A stretch of DNA of 13,098 bases from Actinomycetota bacterium (GTDB lineage: Bacteria; Actinomycetota; Actinomycetes; Nanopelagicales; Nanopelagicaceae). The notes beneath the pieces were generated by a model, which searched no databases, had not been told where the DNA came from, and saw only the letters and a list, made by a program, of their open reading frames with translations. This document shows, one piece after another, positions 1-7,721 of this stretch (positions are counted from its first letter, which is position 1; each line of letters opens with the position of its first letter). Location: the NCBI GenBank assembly GCA_013205455.1, contig JABMMO010000070.1, forward strand, positions 1 through 13,098. Reading direction: 5' to 3'. Position numbers and translations under genes: made by a program.

Positions 1-234
1 GTAACGGTTAGTTTGAAATCTGCCACCGGGTTGATTTCAGCAATTGGAATTGGTGAAGCTCCACTTGGATTACAAGGAACATTTTCAATATGGGAGTCGA
101 ACGCGGCAGTTCGTGCATTCGCCTATCAAGGTGAGGCGCACAAGGCAGCAATCGCCGCTACTGCACGTGAAAGATGGTACTCGGAGGAATTATTTGCGAG
201 GTTCGCGGTGATAAGTGAAAGTGGCTCGCTTTAA
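1..234 (+). CDS. crtA: CrtA-like (spheroidene monooxygenase family) carotenoid oxygenase, C-terminal part
   Basis: This is the last 77 codons of a gene whose start lies before the window; frame 1 is open from base 1 to a TAA stop at 232-234. The residues GIGEAPLGLQGTFSIWES, then AFAYQGEAHKAAI and RWYSEELFARF, match my recollection of the conserved C-terminal block of spheroidene monooxygenase (CrtA). CrtA in Rhodobacter uses O2 to oxidise C-2 of 1-oxygenated, 3,4-desaturated acyclic carotenoid ends, giving first a 2-hydroxy and then a 2-keto group. The gene sits 14 bp upstream of cruF and in the same operon as a crtD-like gene, so its likely substrate is the hydrated psi-end of the local carotenoid. 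The family is clear; whether this member stops at the alcohol or goes on to the ketone cannot be seen. The in-frame TTG at 13 is internal, not a start. Confidence 0.8.
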   Translation, partial: VTVSLKSATGLISAIGIGEAPLGLQGTFSIWESNAAVRAFAYQGEAHKAAIAATARERWYSEELFARFAVISESGSL

Positions 235-248
235 GGCAGAATAGCGCC

Positions 249-1055
249 ATGTCAATTCGTCAATATCGACCAAGACGAAATTCGCGAGGTTCAATTACGA
301 AAGCTCAACAAATTATTTTGGGTTCCGTATTTTCGATTGCGCTTTTATTGCAAGTTGCATATCCACTTCTCTCTGGCGAGCCACTTCGCTTAGTAACAAT
401 TGCGACGGTTTATTGGGCAGCTGGCGCGATGTCGCTGCACGGACTTTATGCATATGGACTGAATTACGCACTTCGATACATATCAATAACTTTTGTATTT
501 GCTTTAATAGTGGAACAAATAGGCAGCCGAACTGGCTGGCCATTTGGAACTTACGCTTATGACAATTCATTGGGTTATCAAATTTACGGCGTTCCGCTTG
601 TGGTGCCATTTGCTTGGATGATGTTGGCGCACCCACTATTAATCGCAGCGCGCCGAACTTCGCCGCATTGGGTATTTCTCTATGGCGGTGCTGGATTAAT
701 GGCTTGGGATTTATTTCTAGATCCACAAATGGTGAGCGCAGATAGATGGACTTGGGAGATTACTGGTCGTACTGTGCCATTTCAGCCAGAAGTTCCACTG
801 CTAAATACTTTCGGTTGGTTACTAACTGGAATGGGATTGATGGCGCTCTTACATCTTGTACTTCCACGTGAGCGACGTAAGAATGGCGCGAGCCTCTTAG
901 TTCCTAATATTTTCTTGGGATGGACTTGGTTTGCTGGGGTTTTTGGAAATGTATTCTTCTTTGATCGACCAGGTGTTGCATTTCTCGGCGGATTATTATT
1001 TGGGCTGGTTCTGGCGCCATACTTCATTACGCTCTCGTTTGGGCGAAGCGGCTAA
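249..1055 (+). CDS. cruF: CruF-type carotenoid 1',2'-hydratase
   Basis: A 268-residue integral membrane protein with about six or seven hydrophobic segments. The family signature is well preserved: SRTGWPFGTYAY at residues 93-104, and D154 followed by DP (158-159) and the W167/W169 pair in the stretch LMAWDLFLDP...RWTWE. CruF adds water across the 1',2' double bond of the linear psi-end of carotenoids such as gamma-carotene in cyanobacteria; haloarchaeal relatives hydrate bisanhydrobacterioruberin. It replaces the unrelated CrtC hydratase. Start is ATG at 249, 14 bp after the crtA stop, with only a weak purine stretch (AAGGCAGAA) upstream. The glycosyltransferase gene follows after 5 bp, so the new hydroxyl or a neighbouring one is the likely sugar acceptor. 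No lycopene elongase is seen, so a C40 rather than C50 substrate is favoured. Confidence 0.88.
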   Translation: MSIRQYRPRRNSRGSITKAQQIILGSVFSIALLLQVAYPLLSGEPLRLVTIATVYWAAGAMSLHGLYAYGLNYALRYISITFVFALIVEQIGSRTGWPFGTYAYDNSLGYQIYGVPLVVPFAWMMLAHPLLIAARRTSPHWVFLYGGAGLMAWDLFLDPQMVSADRWTWEITGRTVPFQPEVPLLNTFGWLLTGMGLMALLHLVLPRERRKNGASLLVPNIFLGWTWFAGVFGNVFFFDRPGVAFLGGLLFGLVLAPYFITLSFGRSG

Positions 1056-1060
1056 CTATT

Positions 1061-2140
1061 GTGCTTTTAGTTGGAACTTGCCTAGCTCTTGGCTCATTAC
1101 TTCTCACAATTATTAATGCGCTAACCATTAAAAAGCCAATTAAATCAAGGCTTGCTCAGGCTGCGCCAGTCTCCATATTAATTCCGATGCGGAATGAATC
1201 TATCAATGTCCTTGAAGTATTAAGTTCGGTGGATTTACAAAATGGTTTAACCAATTATGAAATCATAACTTTAAACGATGGTTCAACCGATAACACTGAG
1301 ACCTTAATTTCCGGATACCAATTCAAGGCAAATTCATTAGCAATTCAAGGCCAAGTGCTACCAAATGGCTGGTTAGGTAAAAATTTTGCTTGCCATCAAT
1401 TAGCTGGCGCAAGCAATTCCAAATACCTAGTATTTCTCGACGCAGATGTTCGCTTATCCCCTGATGCAATTCATAACTCACTTAATACGTTAGAAGTAAA
1501 TGGCTGGGATTATATTTCGCCATATCCGGCGCAAATAGCGCTAACCCCATTAGAACTATTAATCCAACCATTACTACAATGGAGTTGGTTCGCAACGGTG
1601 CCTTTATTTATCGCGCAAAAATTTCGACTGACTTCTATGGCGGTAGCTAATGGCCAGTTTTTCTTGGTAAAGCGGAGTGCATATATGGAGTGCGGTGGGC
1701 ATGAAGCAATCAAAAGCCAAGTAATTGATGATATTGAGTTAGCACGATTGCTTTTGAAATCTGGATTTAAGGGTGGTGTTGCGGACGGAAGCGCCATTGC
1801 AAAATGTCGGATGTATCGAAATGCTAATGAATTAGTAAACGGCTACCGTAAATCACTTTGGCGGGCGTTTAGATCACCGTTTGGCTCTTTAATAGCAATT
1901 GCGTTGCTTACAATTTCATCGATCTTGCCATTAATTTACGGGTTGACTGGTTCGTTTTTAGGTTGGATCGGTTATCTGGCGCTGGTTGCTTCCAGGTTGA
2001 TCACCGCGCTACGAACTAAATCTAGGTGGGAAAGTGCTTTCCTGCATCCATTATCAATTGCGCTACTTATTGCGCTAATTTTCTGGTCTTGGATAGGAAA
2101 AATTCGCGGAGACTTGAAGTGGCGGGATCGTAAAGTATGA
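1061..2140 (+). CDS. cruG: Membrane-associated family 2 glycosyltransferase, CruG/CrtQ-like (carotenoid glycosyltransferase)
   Basis: A 359-residue GT2 (GT-A fold) enzyme. Visible parts are an N-terminal membrane segment (residues 1-20), the nucleotide-sugar motif NDGSTDNT (72-79), the PNGWLGKNFA block (101-110) that recurs in CrtQ/CruG-type enzymes, the metal-binding DAD (127-129), a VIDDIELARLL segment (221-231) in the position of the catalytic acidic residue, a YRKSLWRAF element (262-270) resembling the Q/RxxRW region, and two or three C-terminal membrane helices (about 274-346). It should transfer a sugar to a hydroxylated carotenoid at the cytoplasmic membrane. Start is GTG at 1061, 5 bp after cruF, with no strong ribosome binding site. 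Its stop overlaps the next start as ATGA. The exact sugar and the 1' or 2' position are not predictable from sequence; the cruG symbol rests on context and family. Confidence 0.78.
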   Translation: MLLVGTCLALGSLLLTIINALTIKKPIKSRLAQAAPVSILIPMRNESINVLEVLSSVDLQNGLTNYEIITLNDGSTDNTETLISGYQFKANSLAIQGQVLPNGWLGKNFACHQLAGASNSKYLVFLDADVRLSPDAIHNSLNTLEVNGWDYISPYPAQIALTPLELLIQPLLQWSWFATVPLFIAQKFRLTSMAVANGQFFLVKRSAYMECGGHEAIKSQVIDDIELARLLLKSGFKGGVADGSAIAKCRMYRNANELVNGYRKSLWRAFRSPFGSLIAIALLTISSILPLIYGLTGSFLGWIGYLALVASRLITALRTKSRWESAFLHPLSIALLIALIFWSWIGKIRGDLKWRDRKV

Positions 2141-3636
2141 GCAAAATCGTTGTAATCGGTGCTGGAGTTGGTGGCATGGCTACCGCTAGCCGACTAGCTA
2201 AAGCTGGTCACAAAGTTGCAATCTACGAAAGCTCGGAACGTACTGGCGGAAAATGCAGAACTGAATGGATCGATGGTTTTGCTTTCGATACTGGACCGTC
2301 GCTGCTTACTTTGCCGGCGGTGTATAAAGATTTCTTCTTAAAAACTGGGAAGCGATTAGAAAATGTTTTGCAAATATCTCCAGTTGATCCAGCTTTTTCA
2401 TACCACTTTGCTGATGGCAAGAAAGTTCAATTTTCAAATCTCGCCCACCATAAAACCAGAGCCGCAATATCAGCTGCGTTTGGCGACGTCGCAGGTGATG
2501 ATTGGCATAAAATCATGCGTCGCGCCGAGCGGATGTGGAGCGCTTCTCGAGTGCAATTTGTCGAAAGCGAATTGCGTTCGATTTTTAGTCTTTTGAAAAG
2601 TAAAAGTATTTTTCGAGATCTAATTGAGATTGCACCATTTACCTCGCTTCGAAAATTAACTAATCGCTATACGGATTCACCTTATATTTTAAAAATTATC
2701 GATAGGTACGCTACTTATACTGGGTCGGATCCCCGCAAAGTTCCAGCAGTCTTATTAACAATTGCGTTTGTAGAAGAAGCATTCGGGGCGTGGCATCTGA
2801 AAGGTGGCATCGGAAAACTCTCGGAGGCGCTCGAACAACGGTGTCGCGATTTAGGGGTAGAAATTTATTTGAATCAGCCAGTCCGTGAAATTCTCCACCA
2901 AAGCGAGAAAGTCTCTGGCATTCTGCTAAAAAATGGCGAACAAATAAGCGCTGAAATAGTTGTTACAAATGCAGATTCGGAAATCACTTATTCGAAATTG
3001 CTACCAAATAAGCCTAAAGTCACGCGCAAAGCCCGCCGCAATTTGGCTAAATCGAAGCCATCGCTTTCTGGGTTTTCATTACTAATTGGGTTAAAGCCAG
3101 ATTTAACTGGAAAAGCCCAGCTTTCACATCACAATGTTTACTTTCCTGATAATTATGACGATGAATTTGACGCGATTTTTATGCGAAACGAACCCGCACC
3201 TGATCCAGCTATTTATATCTGTGCCCCAAAAGATGAAACTATGGTGAAAAATCCAGGTGAGGAAAGTTGGTTTGTCTTAGTAAACGCACCCCGCCATGAA
3301 CCAGGGATTGGATTTGACTGGAAAAAACCGGGGGTAAAAGAATCATATGCGCAATTGATTTTAGATAAAATGATGGAGCGAGGATTGGATATTCGCGAAC
3401 GGATTGTTCTGATGGAGATCCGAACCCCAGCTGATTTAGAAGAGCGCGTAAACGCGCCGGGTGGCTCAATTTATGGAACTTCAAGTAATGGTGCGCGATC
3501 GGCATTTCTTAGAGCAAAGAATCGCTCACCATTAGCAGGCTTGTATTGTGTTGGTGGGTCCGCACACCCAGGTGGTGGTTTGCCGCTAGTAGGTATTAGC
3601 GCCGAGATTGTTGCAGATGCAATTGGTAAAGCTTAA
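2137..3636 (+). CDS. crtD: CrtD-like carotenoid 3',4'-desaturase (CrtI/CrtD FAD oxidoreductase family)
   Basis: A 499-residue FAD-dependent carotenoid desaturase. The N-terminal dinucleotide fold VVIGAGVGGMATASRLAKAG (residues 5-24) is followed by ERTGGKCRTEWIDGFAFDTG; the C-terminal FAD-binding block is CVGGSAHPGGGLPLVGISAE. The GGSAHPGGGLP form of this last motif is what I associate with CrtD and hydroxycarotenoid desaturases, whereas the paralogue at 6237-7721 has the GSGTQPGVGVP form typical of CrtI. CrtD introduces the 3,4 double bond into 1-hydroxylated carotenoid ends. Its place directly after cruF and the glycosyltransferase (ATGA overlap, start 2137) fits that role. The stop codon overlaps by 3 bases the stop of the convergent phosphatidyltransferase gene. 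The desaturase family is certain; the CrtD-versus-CrtI split is from motif form and context. Confidence 0.82.
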   Translation: MSKIVVIGAGVGGMATASRLAKAGHKVAIYESSERTGGKCRTEWIDGFAFDTGPSLLTLPAVYKDFFLKTGKRLENVLQISPVDPAFSYHFADGKKVQFSNLAHHKTRAAISAAFGDVAGDDWHKIMRRAERMWSASRVQFVESELRSIFSLLKSKSIFRDLIEIAPFTSLRKLTNRYTDSPYILKIIDRYATYTGSDPRKVPAVLLTIAFVEEAFGAWHLKGGIGKLSEALEQRCRDLGVEIYLNQPVREILHQSEKVSGILLKNGEQISAEIVVTNADSEITYSKLLPNKPKVTRKARRNLAKSKPSLSGFSLLIGLKPDLTGKAQLSHHNVYFPDNYDDEFDAIFMRNEPAPDPAIYICAPKDETMVKNPGEESWFVLVNAPRHEPGIGFDWKKPGVKESYAQLILDKMMERGLDIRERIVLMEIRTPADLEERVNAPGGSIYGTSSNGARSAFLRAKNRSPLAGLYCVGGSAHPGGGLPLVGISAEIVADAIGKA

Positions 3637-3650
3637 ATATTTTTATAAGC
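3631..3650. repeat. Short inverted repeat at a convergent gene junction, possible weak terminator
   Basis: Arms GCTTA (3631-3635) and TAAGC (3646-3650) flank a 10-base AT-rich loop that contains a run of five T. It sits exactly where the crtD and phosphatidyltransferase stops overlap. A 5-bp stem is weak, so this may be chance; if used it could act in either direction because the T and A content is similar on both strands. Confidence 0.25.
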
Positions 3651-4247
3651 AAAACGTACAACTGTCGTAAAACTTAAAACTTGGAGTATGGCCCAAGTAG
3701 TTGCTAGCGCAGTCGCATAATTTAACTCCAAAAAGTTTGCCACAATCGCTATGAACAAAATGCTGGCTCGGATTGGCCGTTCACCTATCGTCACAACACC
3801 TACTTCTCGTAGACCAAGCCCGCCAGCTCTTGCTCTTACATATTCTTGTGTAAATGCTGCAAGCCAAGCAATCAAGATAATCCAAAGTGGCGCACCCAAG
3901 TAATAAAAAGTTAAGGCCCAAAATCCTTCAGAGATGCGATCCACAATCGCATCTAAAATTGCACCTCTTCTTGAAATCTCACCTTTGATTATGGCTAATG
4001 AACCATCCACGCCATCGGAAGCCAGGGAAAGTACTAGGAATAACGACGCTAACAGGGTCTCTGAATTAATGCTGGTCAGAACTGCAAAAACCAAACCTAG
4101 AAGGGTAATGGCATTAGGCGAGATTCTTAATTTCTCTAACAATTTTGCGATATTGAACGAGATGGTTAACCAACCTTTTACGATTCCAGAAATCTTGGCG
4201 CCACCATGTAAATGGCTCCAGGTTTGAAAAAAATCTTTACGGTTCAT
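3633..4247 (-). CDS. CDP-alcohol phosphatidyltransferase family membrane protein (substrate unknown)
   Basis: A 204-residue polytopic membrane protein. It carries the CDP-alcohol phosphotransferase signature at residues 78-103: D78, D81-G82, A85, G95, D99 and D103, all at the family spacing, which together bind the metal and CDP. The family pattern DGxxAR has Ile86 where Arg is usual. RISPNAITLLGL (41-52) near the start and an ERPIR element (156-160) are also family-like. Such enzymes swap CMP for an alcohol such as glycerol-3-phosphate or inositol phosphate in phospholipid synthesis. I chose the ATG at 4247, one base past the metF stop; an in-frame ATG at 4289 would lie 41 bases inside metF and add an atypical charged leader. 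Translational coupling to metF is likely. The alcohol substrate cannot be told, and the Arg-to-Ile change makes even activity uncertain. Confidence 0.82.
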   Translation of the reverse strand: MNRKDFFQTWSHLHGGAKISGIVKGWLTISFNIAKLLEKLRISPNAITLLGLVFAVLTSINSETLLASLFLVLSLASDGVDGSLAIIKGEISRRGAILDAIVDRISEGFWALTFYYLGAPLWIILIAWLAAFTQEYVRARAGGLGLREVGVVTIGERPIRASILFIAIVANFLELNYATALATTWAILQVLSFTTVVRFAYKNI

Positions 4248-4248
4248 A

Positions 4249-5124
4249 TCAGCGCAGCCCGATTCTTTTAACGATCTCTTTAGTCGCATAAGCGCTATTC
4301 ATTGTGTAGAAATGTAACCCAGGTACGCCCATCGCAATTAGTTCATTACAAAGGTTTACCGCAATTTCGATTCCTAGAGCTTTCACTTTCTCCGGTTCGT
4401 TTTCCACTTCGATAAATGCTTTCATTATTTCTGGCGGTATTGGAGTTCCACCTAATTGTGCCATTCGACTTAATTGTTTAACTTGCGTGATTGGCAAAAT
4501 TCCAGCGAAAATTGGGAGTTTAGATCCGCGCTCTCTTAATTCTTTAACTAAATTGAAATACTTATCAGCCGAAAAGAAAAATTGGGTTGTGGCAAATTGG
4601 GCACCACGCCGTTCTTTTTCCAATAAAACTAAAACATCCTCCGTGTAATTACCATAAGAAGCCGGATGGCAATCTGGAAAAGCTGCAACCCCCACATTAA
4701 AGTTTGCAGCTACTGCTAGCGAAACTAATTCATCTGAATGAGTAAAACCGCCAATAGTTGGAATCCATTCTGATTGTGGTCCAGCTGGTGGATCGCCACG
4801 CAACGCCAAAATGTCGCGAATACCCGCGCTCCAATATTGATCCAAAATTTCCGAAAGTTCTGCTTTCGAAGACCCGATGCAAGTCAAGTGCGCGACGGTC
4901 CGCAACCCGGTTCGAGCGGTAATTTCTGAAGTAATTCGAACTGTGCGTTCGCGGGTCGAACCACCAGCCCCATATGTAACCGAAACAAATTCTGGATGGA
5001 GTGAATTTAATTCAGTTAGCTCAACCCATAAATGCGCTTCACCCTTTTCATCCTTCGGTGGGAAAAATTCCAGAGAGAAAATTGGCTGCCCATTTGGGGT
5101 CTCAAACGAAAACGGGCGCTGCAT
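4249..5124 (-). CDS. metF: 5,10-methylenetetrahydrofolate reductase
   Basis: A 291-residue cytosolic flavoenzyme of the usual MetF length. The N-terminal strand FSLEFFPPK has the catalytic Glu at residue 19 (equivalent to Glu28 of the E. coli enzyme), followed by FVSVTYGAGGSTRERT (47-61) and the flavin/folate loop LALRGDPP (106-113). ATTQFFF and the C-terminal region ending in a GLHFYTMN element are also typical. It reduces methylene-THF with NAD(P)H-derived electrons to 5-methyl-THF for methionine synthesis. The ATG at 5124 faces the crtE start across 24 bp, so any promoter for metF must lie within or near crtE's first codons. The phosphatidyltransferase gene follows after one base. I see no SAM or cobalamin riboswitch in front of it; there is no room for one. 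Confidence 0.95.
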   Translation of the reverse strand: MQRPFSFETPNGQPIFSLEFFPPKDEKGEAHLWVELTELNSLHPEFVSVTYGAGGSTRERTVRITSEITARTGLRTVAHLTCIGSSKAELSEILDQYWSAGIRDILALRGDPPAGPQSEWIPTIGGFTHSDELVSLAVAANFNVGVAAFPDCHPASYGNYTEDVLVLLEKERRGAQFATTQFFFSADKYFNLVKELRERGSKLPIFAGILPITQVKQLSRMAQLGGTPIPPEIMKAFIEVENEPEKVKALGIEIAVNLCNELIAMGVPGLHFYTMNSAYATKEIVKRIGLR

Positions 5125-5148
5125 AGCAAGGGAGGGTACCGTTACCGC
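5125..5148. promoter_or_regulatory. Divergent metF/crtE start region with crtE ribosome binding site
   Basis: Only 24 bases separate the two start codons. On the plus strand GGGAGGG (5130-5136) is a good Shine-Dalgarno sequence about 12 bases before the GTG at 5149. The same stretch contains GGTA...TACC arms, an imperfect palindrome. I could not identify convincing -10 or -35 boxes for either direction, so the promoters probably extend into the opposite gene's first codons. Confidence 0.4.
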
Positions 5149-6237
5149 GTGAATTCCACTGCGAACCAGAACACCCTTGATTTCATGGCGCGCGTACGCG
5201 GTGAGGTTTCGACTGAACTTAATAAGTTCCTAACCGAGCAAGGTCAATATTTAAATTCGATTGGTATCGAACTAGATCCAGTAACAAATGCAATCAAAAG
5301 CTTTCTACTAGATGGTGGCAAACGATTTCGACCACTCTTTGCATATGTTGGGTATTTAGCAGCTGGTGGGCCAGAAGATAAATCTGTTTTGAAGGCAGTA
5401 TCTAGTTTAGAGCTCTTGCATGCATGCGCATTAATTCATGACGATGTCATGGATGGATCTGACACCAGACGTAATGCACCAGCCATCCATAAAGTTTTTG
5501 AAGGGATGCATGCTGCCGATAATTTAACTGGCGACAGCAAAAGTTTTGGTAGATCAAGTGCGATACTACTTGGCGATCTAGCGCTAATTTGGTCAGATCA
5601 AATGTTAAATCAATCTAATATTTCAATTGAAGCCCGAATTAGATCTTTAACAATTCACGACGAAATGCGAGTTGAATTAATGGCTGGCCAATATTTAGAT
5701 GTACTCGAACAAGCTCTAGCTAGTAAGAGTGTGGCACGTTCGCTGAAAGTAGCGCGCTATAAATCTGGGAAGTACTCGATTGAGCGGCCATTACATTTTG
5801 GTGCAGCAATTGCAACTGCTGATGCTAAAAGATATCAAGCAATTTTCTCTAATTTTGGATTACCGCTTGGTGAAGCATTCCAGCTCCGAGATGATTTACT
5901 TGGTGTTTTTGGTGACCCAGAAGAAACCGGGAAACCGGCGGGCGATGATTTGCGAGAAGGTAAGCGAACTGCGTTAATTGCGATGACAACCGAGCGAGCT
6001 AATCCGCTACAACTACAGGTCTTAGATAAATATTTTGGAAAAGCTGATCTAGATTTTGCCGGAGTAGCAAAGCTCCGCGAATTAATCACAAATACTGGAG
6101 CAGTTTCAGATTTGGAAAAATTAATCACAGAATTATCTGATACCGCCCAGAAAGCGATAAATCACGAAGTAATTACCAACGAATATCAAAATCTGCTAAC
6201 AGATTTAGCAATAGTTGCCACACAACGGAGTTATTAA
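5149..6237 (+). CDS. crtE: Geranylgeranyl diphosphate synthase (trans-polyprenyl synthase)
   Basis: A 362-residue trans-isoprenyl diphosphate synthase. Motifs are GGKRFRP (56-62), the first Asp-rich motif HDDVMDGSDTRR (97-108; D98, D99, D102) and the second region LRDDLLGVFGD (246-256) followed by GKPAGDDLREGKRT. The fifth residue of the second motif is Gly rather than Asp, which is common in actinobacterial members. Residues four and five before the first motif are Ala and Cys, with no bulky aromatic side chain, consistent with C20 or longer products. It condenses IPP with allylic diphosphates to make GGPP for CrtB. I chose GTG at 5149 because GGGAGGG lies before it and the length suits the family; an in-frame start at 5032 would be deep inside metF, and ATG 5185 lacks a ribosome binding site. 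The stop overlaps crtI as TAATG. Confidence 0.88.
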   Translation: MNSTANQNTLDFMARVRGEVSTELNKFLTEQGQYLNSIGIELDPVTNAIKSFLLDGGKRFRPLFAYVGYLAAGGPEDKSVLKAVSSLELLHACALIHDDVMDGSDTRRNAPAIHKVFEGMHAADNLTGDSKSFGRSSAILLGDLALIWSDQMLNQSNISIEARIRSLTIHDEMRVELMAGQYLDVLEQALASKSVARSLKVARYKSGKYSIERPLHFGAAIATADAKRYQAIFSNFGLPLGEAFQLRDDLLGVFGDPEETGKPAGDDLREGKRTALIAMTTERANPLQLQVLDKYFGKADLDFAGVAKLRELITNTGAVSDLEKLITELSDTAQKAINHEVITNEYQNLLTDLAIVATQRSY

Positions 6238-7721
6238 TGGTTAAACGCGTTAAAGGACCGACTGATCATGTTGTAATTGTGGGCGCTGGCCTCGCTGGTT
6301 TAAGCGCTGCGCTACGTCTTGCTGGTGCCGGTCGAAAAGTTACGGTAGTTGAACGGGAAAGCGTTCCTGGTGGTCGCAATGGATTGTTAAATAAATCTGG
6401 ATACGCCTTTGATACTGGCCCAAGCGTGCTAACTATGCCGGACTTAATCGCGGATGCGTTTGCATGCGTCGGTGAAAACATGTCGGATTGGTTAGAGCTC
6501 TCCCCGCTTAAACCGCTCTATCGCGCATTTTATGCAGATGGTTCCCAACTTGATGTCCACGCCAATACCGCAGAAATGGAAATTGAGATTGCTAAAACTA
6601 TTGGTCCGGATGAAGCTGCTGGCTATCGAAAGTATGTAAATTTTGTAACCAAACTTTACAAATATGAAATGAATGACTTTATTGATAGAAATATTGATTC
6701 ACCTTTAAATTTACTAACCCCAAATTTAGCCCGATTAATAGCGCTCGGCGGATTTCGCAAACTAGCTCCTAAAGTTTCGCAATTTCTAAAAGATCCGCGG
6801 ACCCAAAAGGTCTACTCATTTCAAGCGATGTATGCAGGCGTGAGTCCGCAACAAGCGCTAGCAATTTACGCAGTTATTGCATACATGGATTCTGTAAATG
6901 GGGTCTTCTTTCCTAAAGGTGGAATGCATGCTGTGCCGCGAGCGCTAGCAGCCGCCGCAGAAAAACATGGCGTGAATTTCAAATACAGCACAACAGTAAC
7001 TTCGGTCGAACATCGAAACGGTCGCGCGACCGCAGTGTTCACAGATACCCAGGAGCGTATTGAATGCGATGTAGTGGTTTTGAATCCAGATCTTCCGGTC
7101 GCTTGGCGCGACCTGCTTGGTAAAACTCCACTCTCGGTTAAACGACTTAACTATTCGCCCTCATGCGCGACACTGCTGATTGGATCTAATAAGTCCTACC
7201 CACACCTAGCACATCACAACATCCACTTCGGTGAATCGTGGGATGGCGTATTTGACGAGTTAATCAATAAGAAAACGCTAATGACTGATCCTAGTTTGCT
7301 AGTAACAATTCCTACTTATGACGATAAATCTTTAGCCCCCGCGGGCAAACATAGTTATTACGCATTATTTCCTACTCCCAATCTAGAGGCCGATATTGAT
7401 TGGAATGTAACTGCTCCAAAATATCGCGACCAAATGATTAAAACCATGGAGGATCGCGGTTATACAGATTTTGGTAACTCGATTGAGGTTGAAACAATGA
7501 CCACTCCGTTAGATTGGGAACGAATGGGAATGGAACGGGGCGCACCTTTCGCAAGCGCTCATACATTTTTCCAAACTGGTCCATTTAGACCGCGAAATAT
7601 GGCGCACGGTTTTGAGAACGTAGTCTTTACTGGATCTGGCACCCAACCTGGAGTTGGGGTACCAATGGTTTTAATCTCTGGAAGGCTGGCTGCGGAGCGA
7701 ATTGTTGGAACGATTAAATAG
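6237..7721 (+). CDS. crtI: Phytoene desaturase
   Basis: A 494-residue FAD-dependent desaturase. The N-terminal fold VVIVGAGLAGLSAALRLAGA (residues 12-31) is followed by ERESVPGGRNG and YAFDTGPSVLTMP; the C-terminal motif GSGTQPGVGVPMVLISGRLA is the CrtI form. CrtI converts 15-cis-phytoene to lycopene or neurosporene at the membrane. It lies between crtE (TAATG overlap, with GGAG at 6227-6230 as ribosome binding site) and crtB, which starts on the base after its TAG stop; this is the standard core order. It is a clear paralogue of the gene at 2137-3636 (both have the DTGPS element), with this copy assigned the early steps because of its neighbours and motif form. Confidence 0.92.
   Translation: MVKRVKGPTDHVVIVGAGLAGLSAALRLAGAGRKVTVVERESVPGGRNGLLNKSGYAFDTGPSVLTMPDLIADAFACVGENMSDWLELSPLKPLYRAFYADGSQLDVHANTAEMEIEIAKTIGPDEAAGYRKYVNFVTKLYKYEMNDFIDRNIDSPLNLLTPNLARLIALGGFRKLAPKVSQFLKDPRTQKVYSFQAMYAGVSPQQALAIYAVIAYMDSVNGVFFPKGGMHAVPRALAAAAEKHGVNFKYSTTVTSVEHRNGRATAVFTDTQERIECDVVVLNPDLPVAWRDLLGKTPLSVKRLNYSPSCATLLIGSNKSYPHLAHHNIHFGESWDGVFDELINKKTLMTDPSLLVTIPTYDDKSLAPAGKHSYYALFPTPNLEADIDWNVTAPKYRDQMIKTMEDRGYTDFGNSIEVETMTTPLDWERMGMERGAPFASAHTFFQTGPFRPRNMAHGFENVVFTGSGTQPGVGVPMVLISGRLAAERIVGTIK

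Noticed and set aside
313..726. 137-codon minus-strand reading frame opposite cruF
   Set aside because: It has no recognisable domain and is fully covered by the well-supported cruF on the other strand.
4248..4289. Longer phosphatidyltransferase starting at 4289
   Set aside because: It overlaps metF by 41 bases and adds a leader not like the family; ATG 4247 next to the metF stop is simpler.
5135..5146. Similarity between GTAACGGT at the window start and the reverse complement of the metF/crtE gap
   Set aside because: Eight bases, one of them inside the crtA coding frame; most likely chance.
5032..5148. Longer crtE with a start at 5032
   Set aside because: It would lie 93 bases inside metF on the other strand and add a 39-residue basic leader unlike the family; GTG 5149 has a good ribosome binding site.
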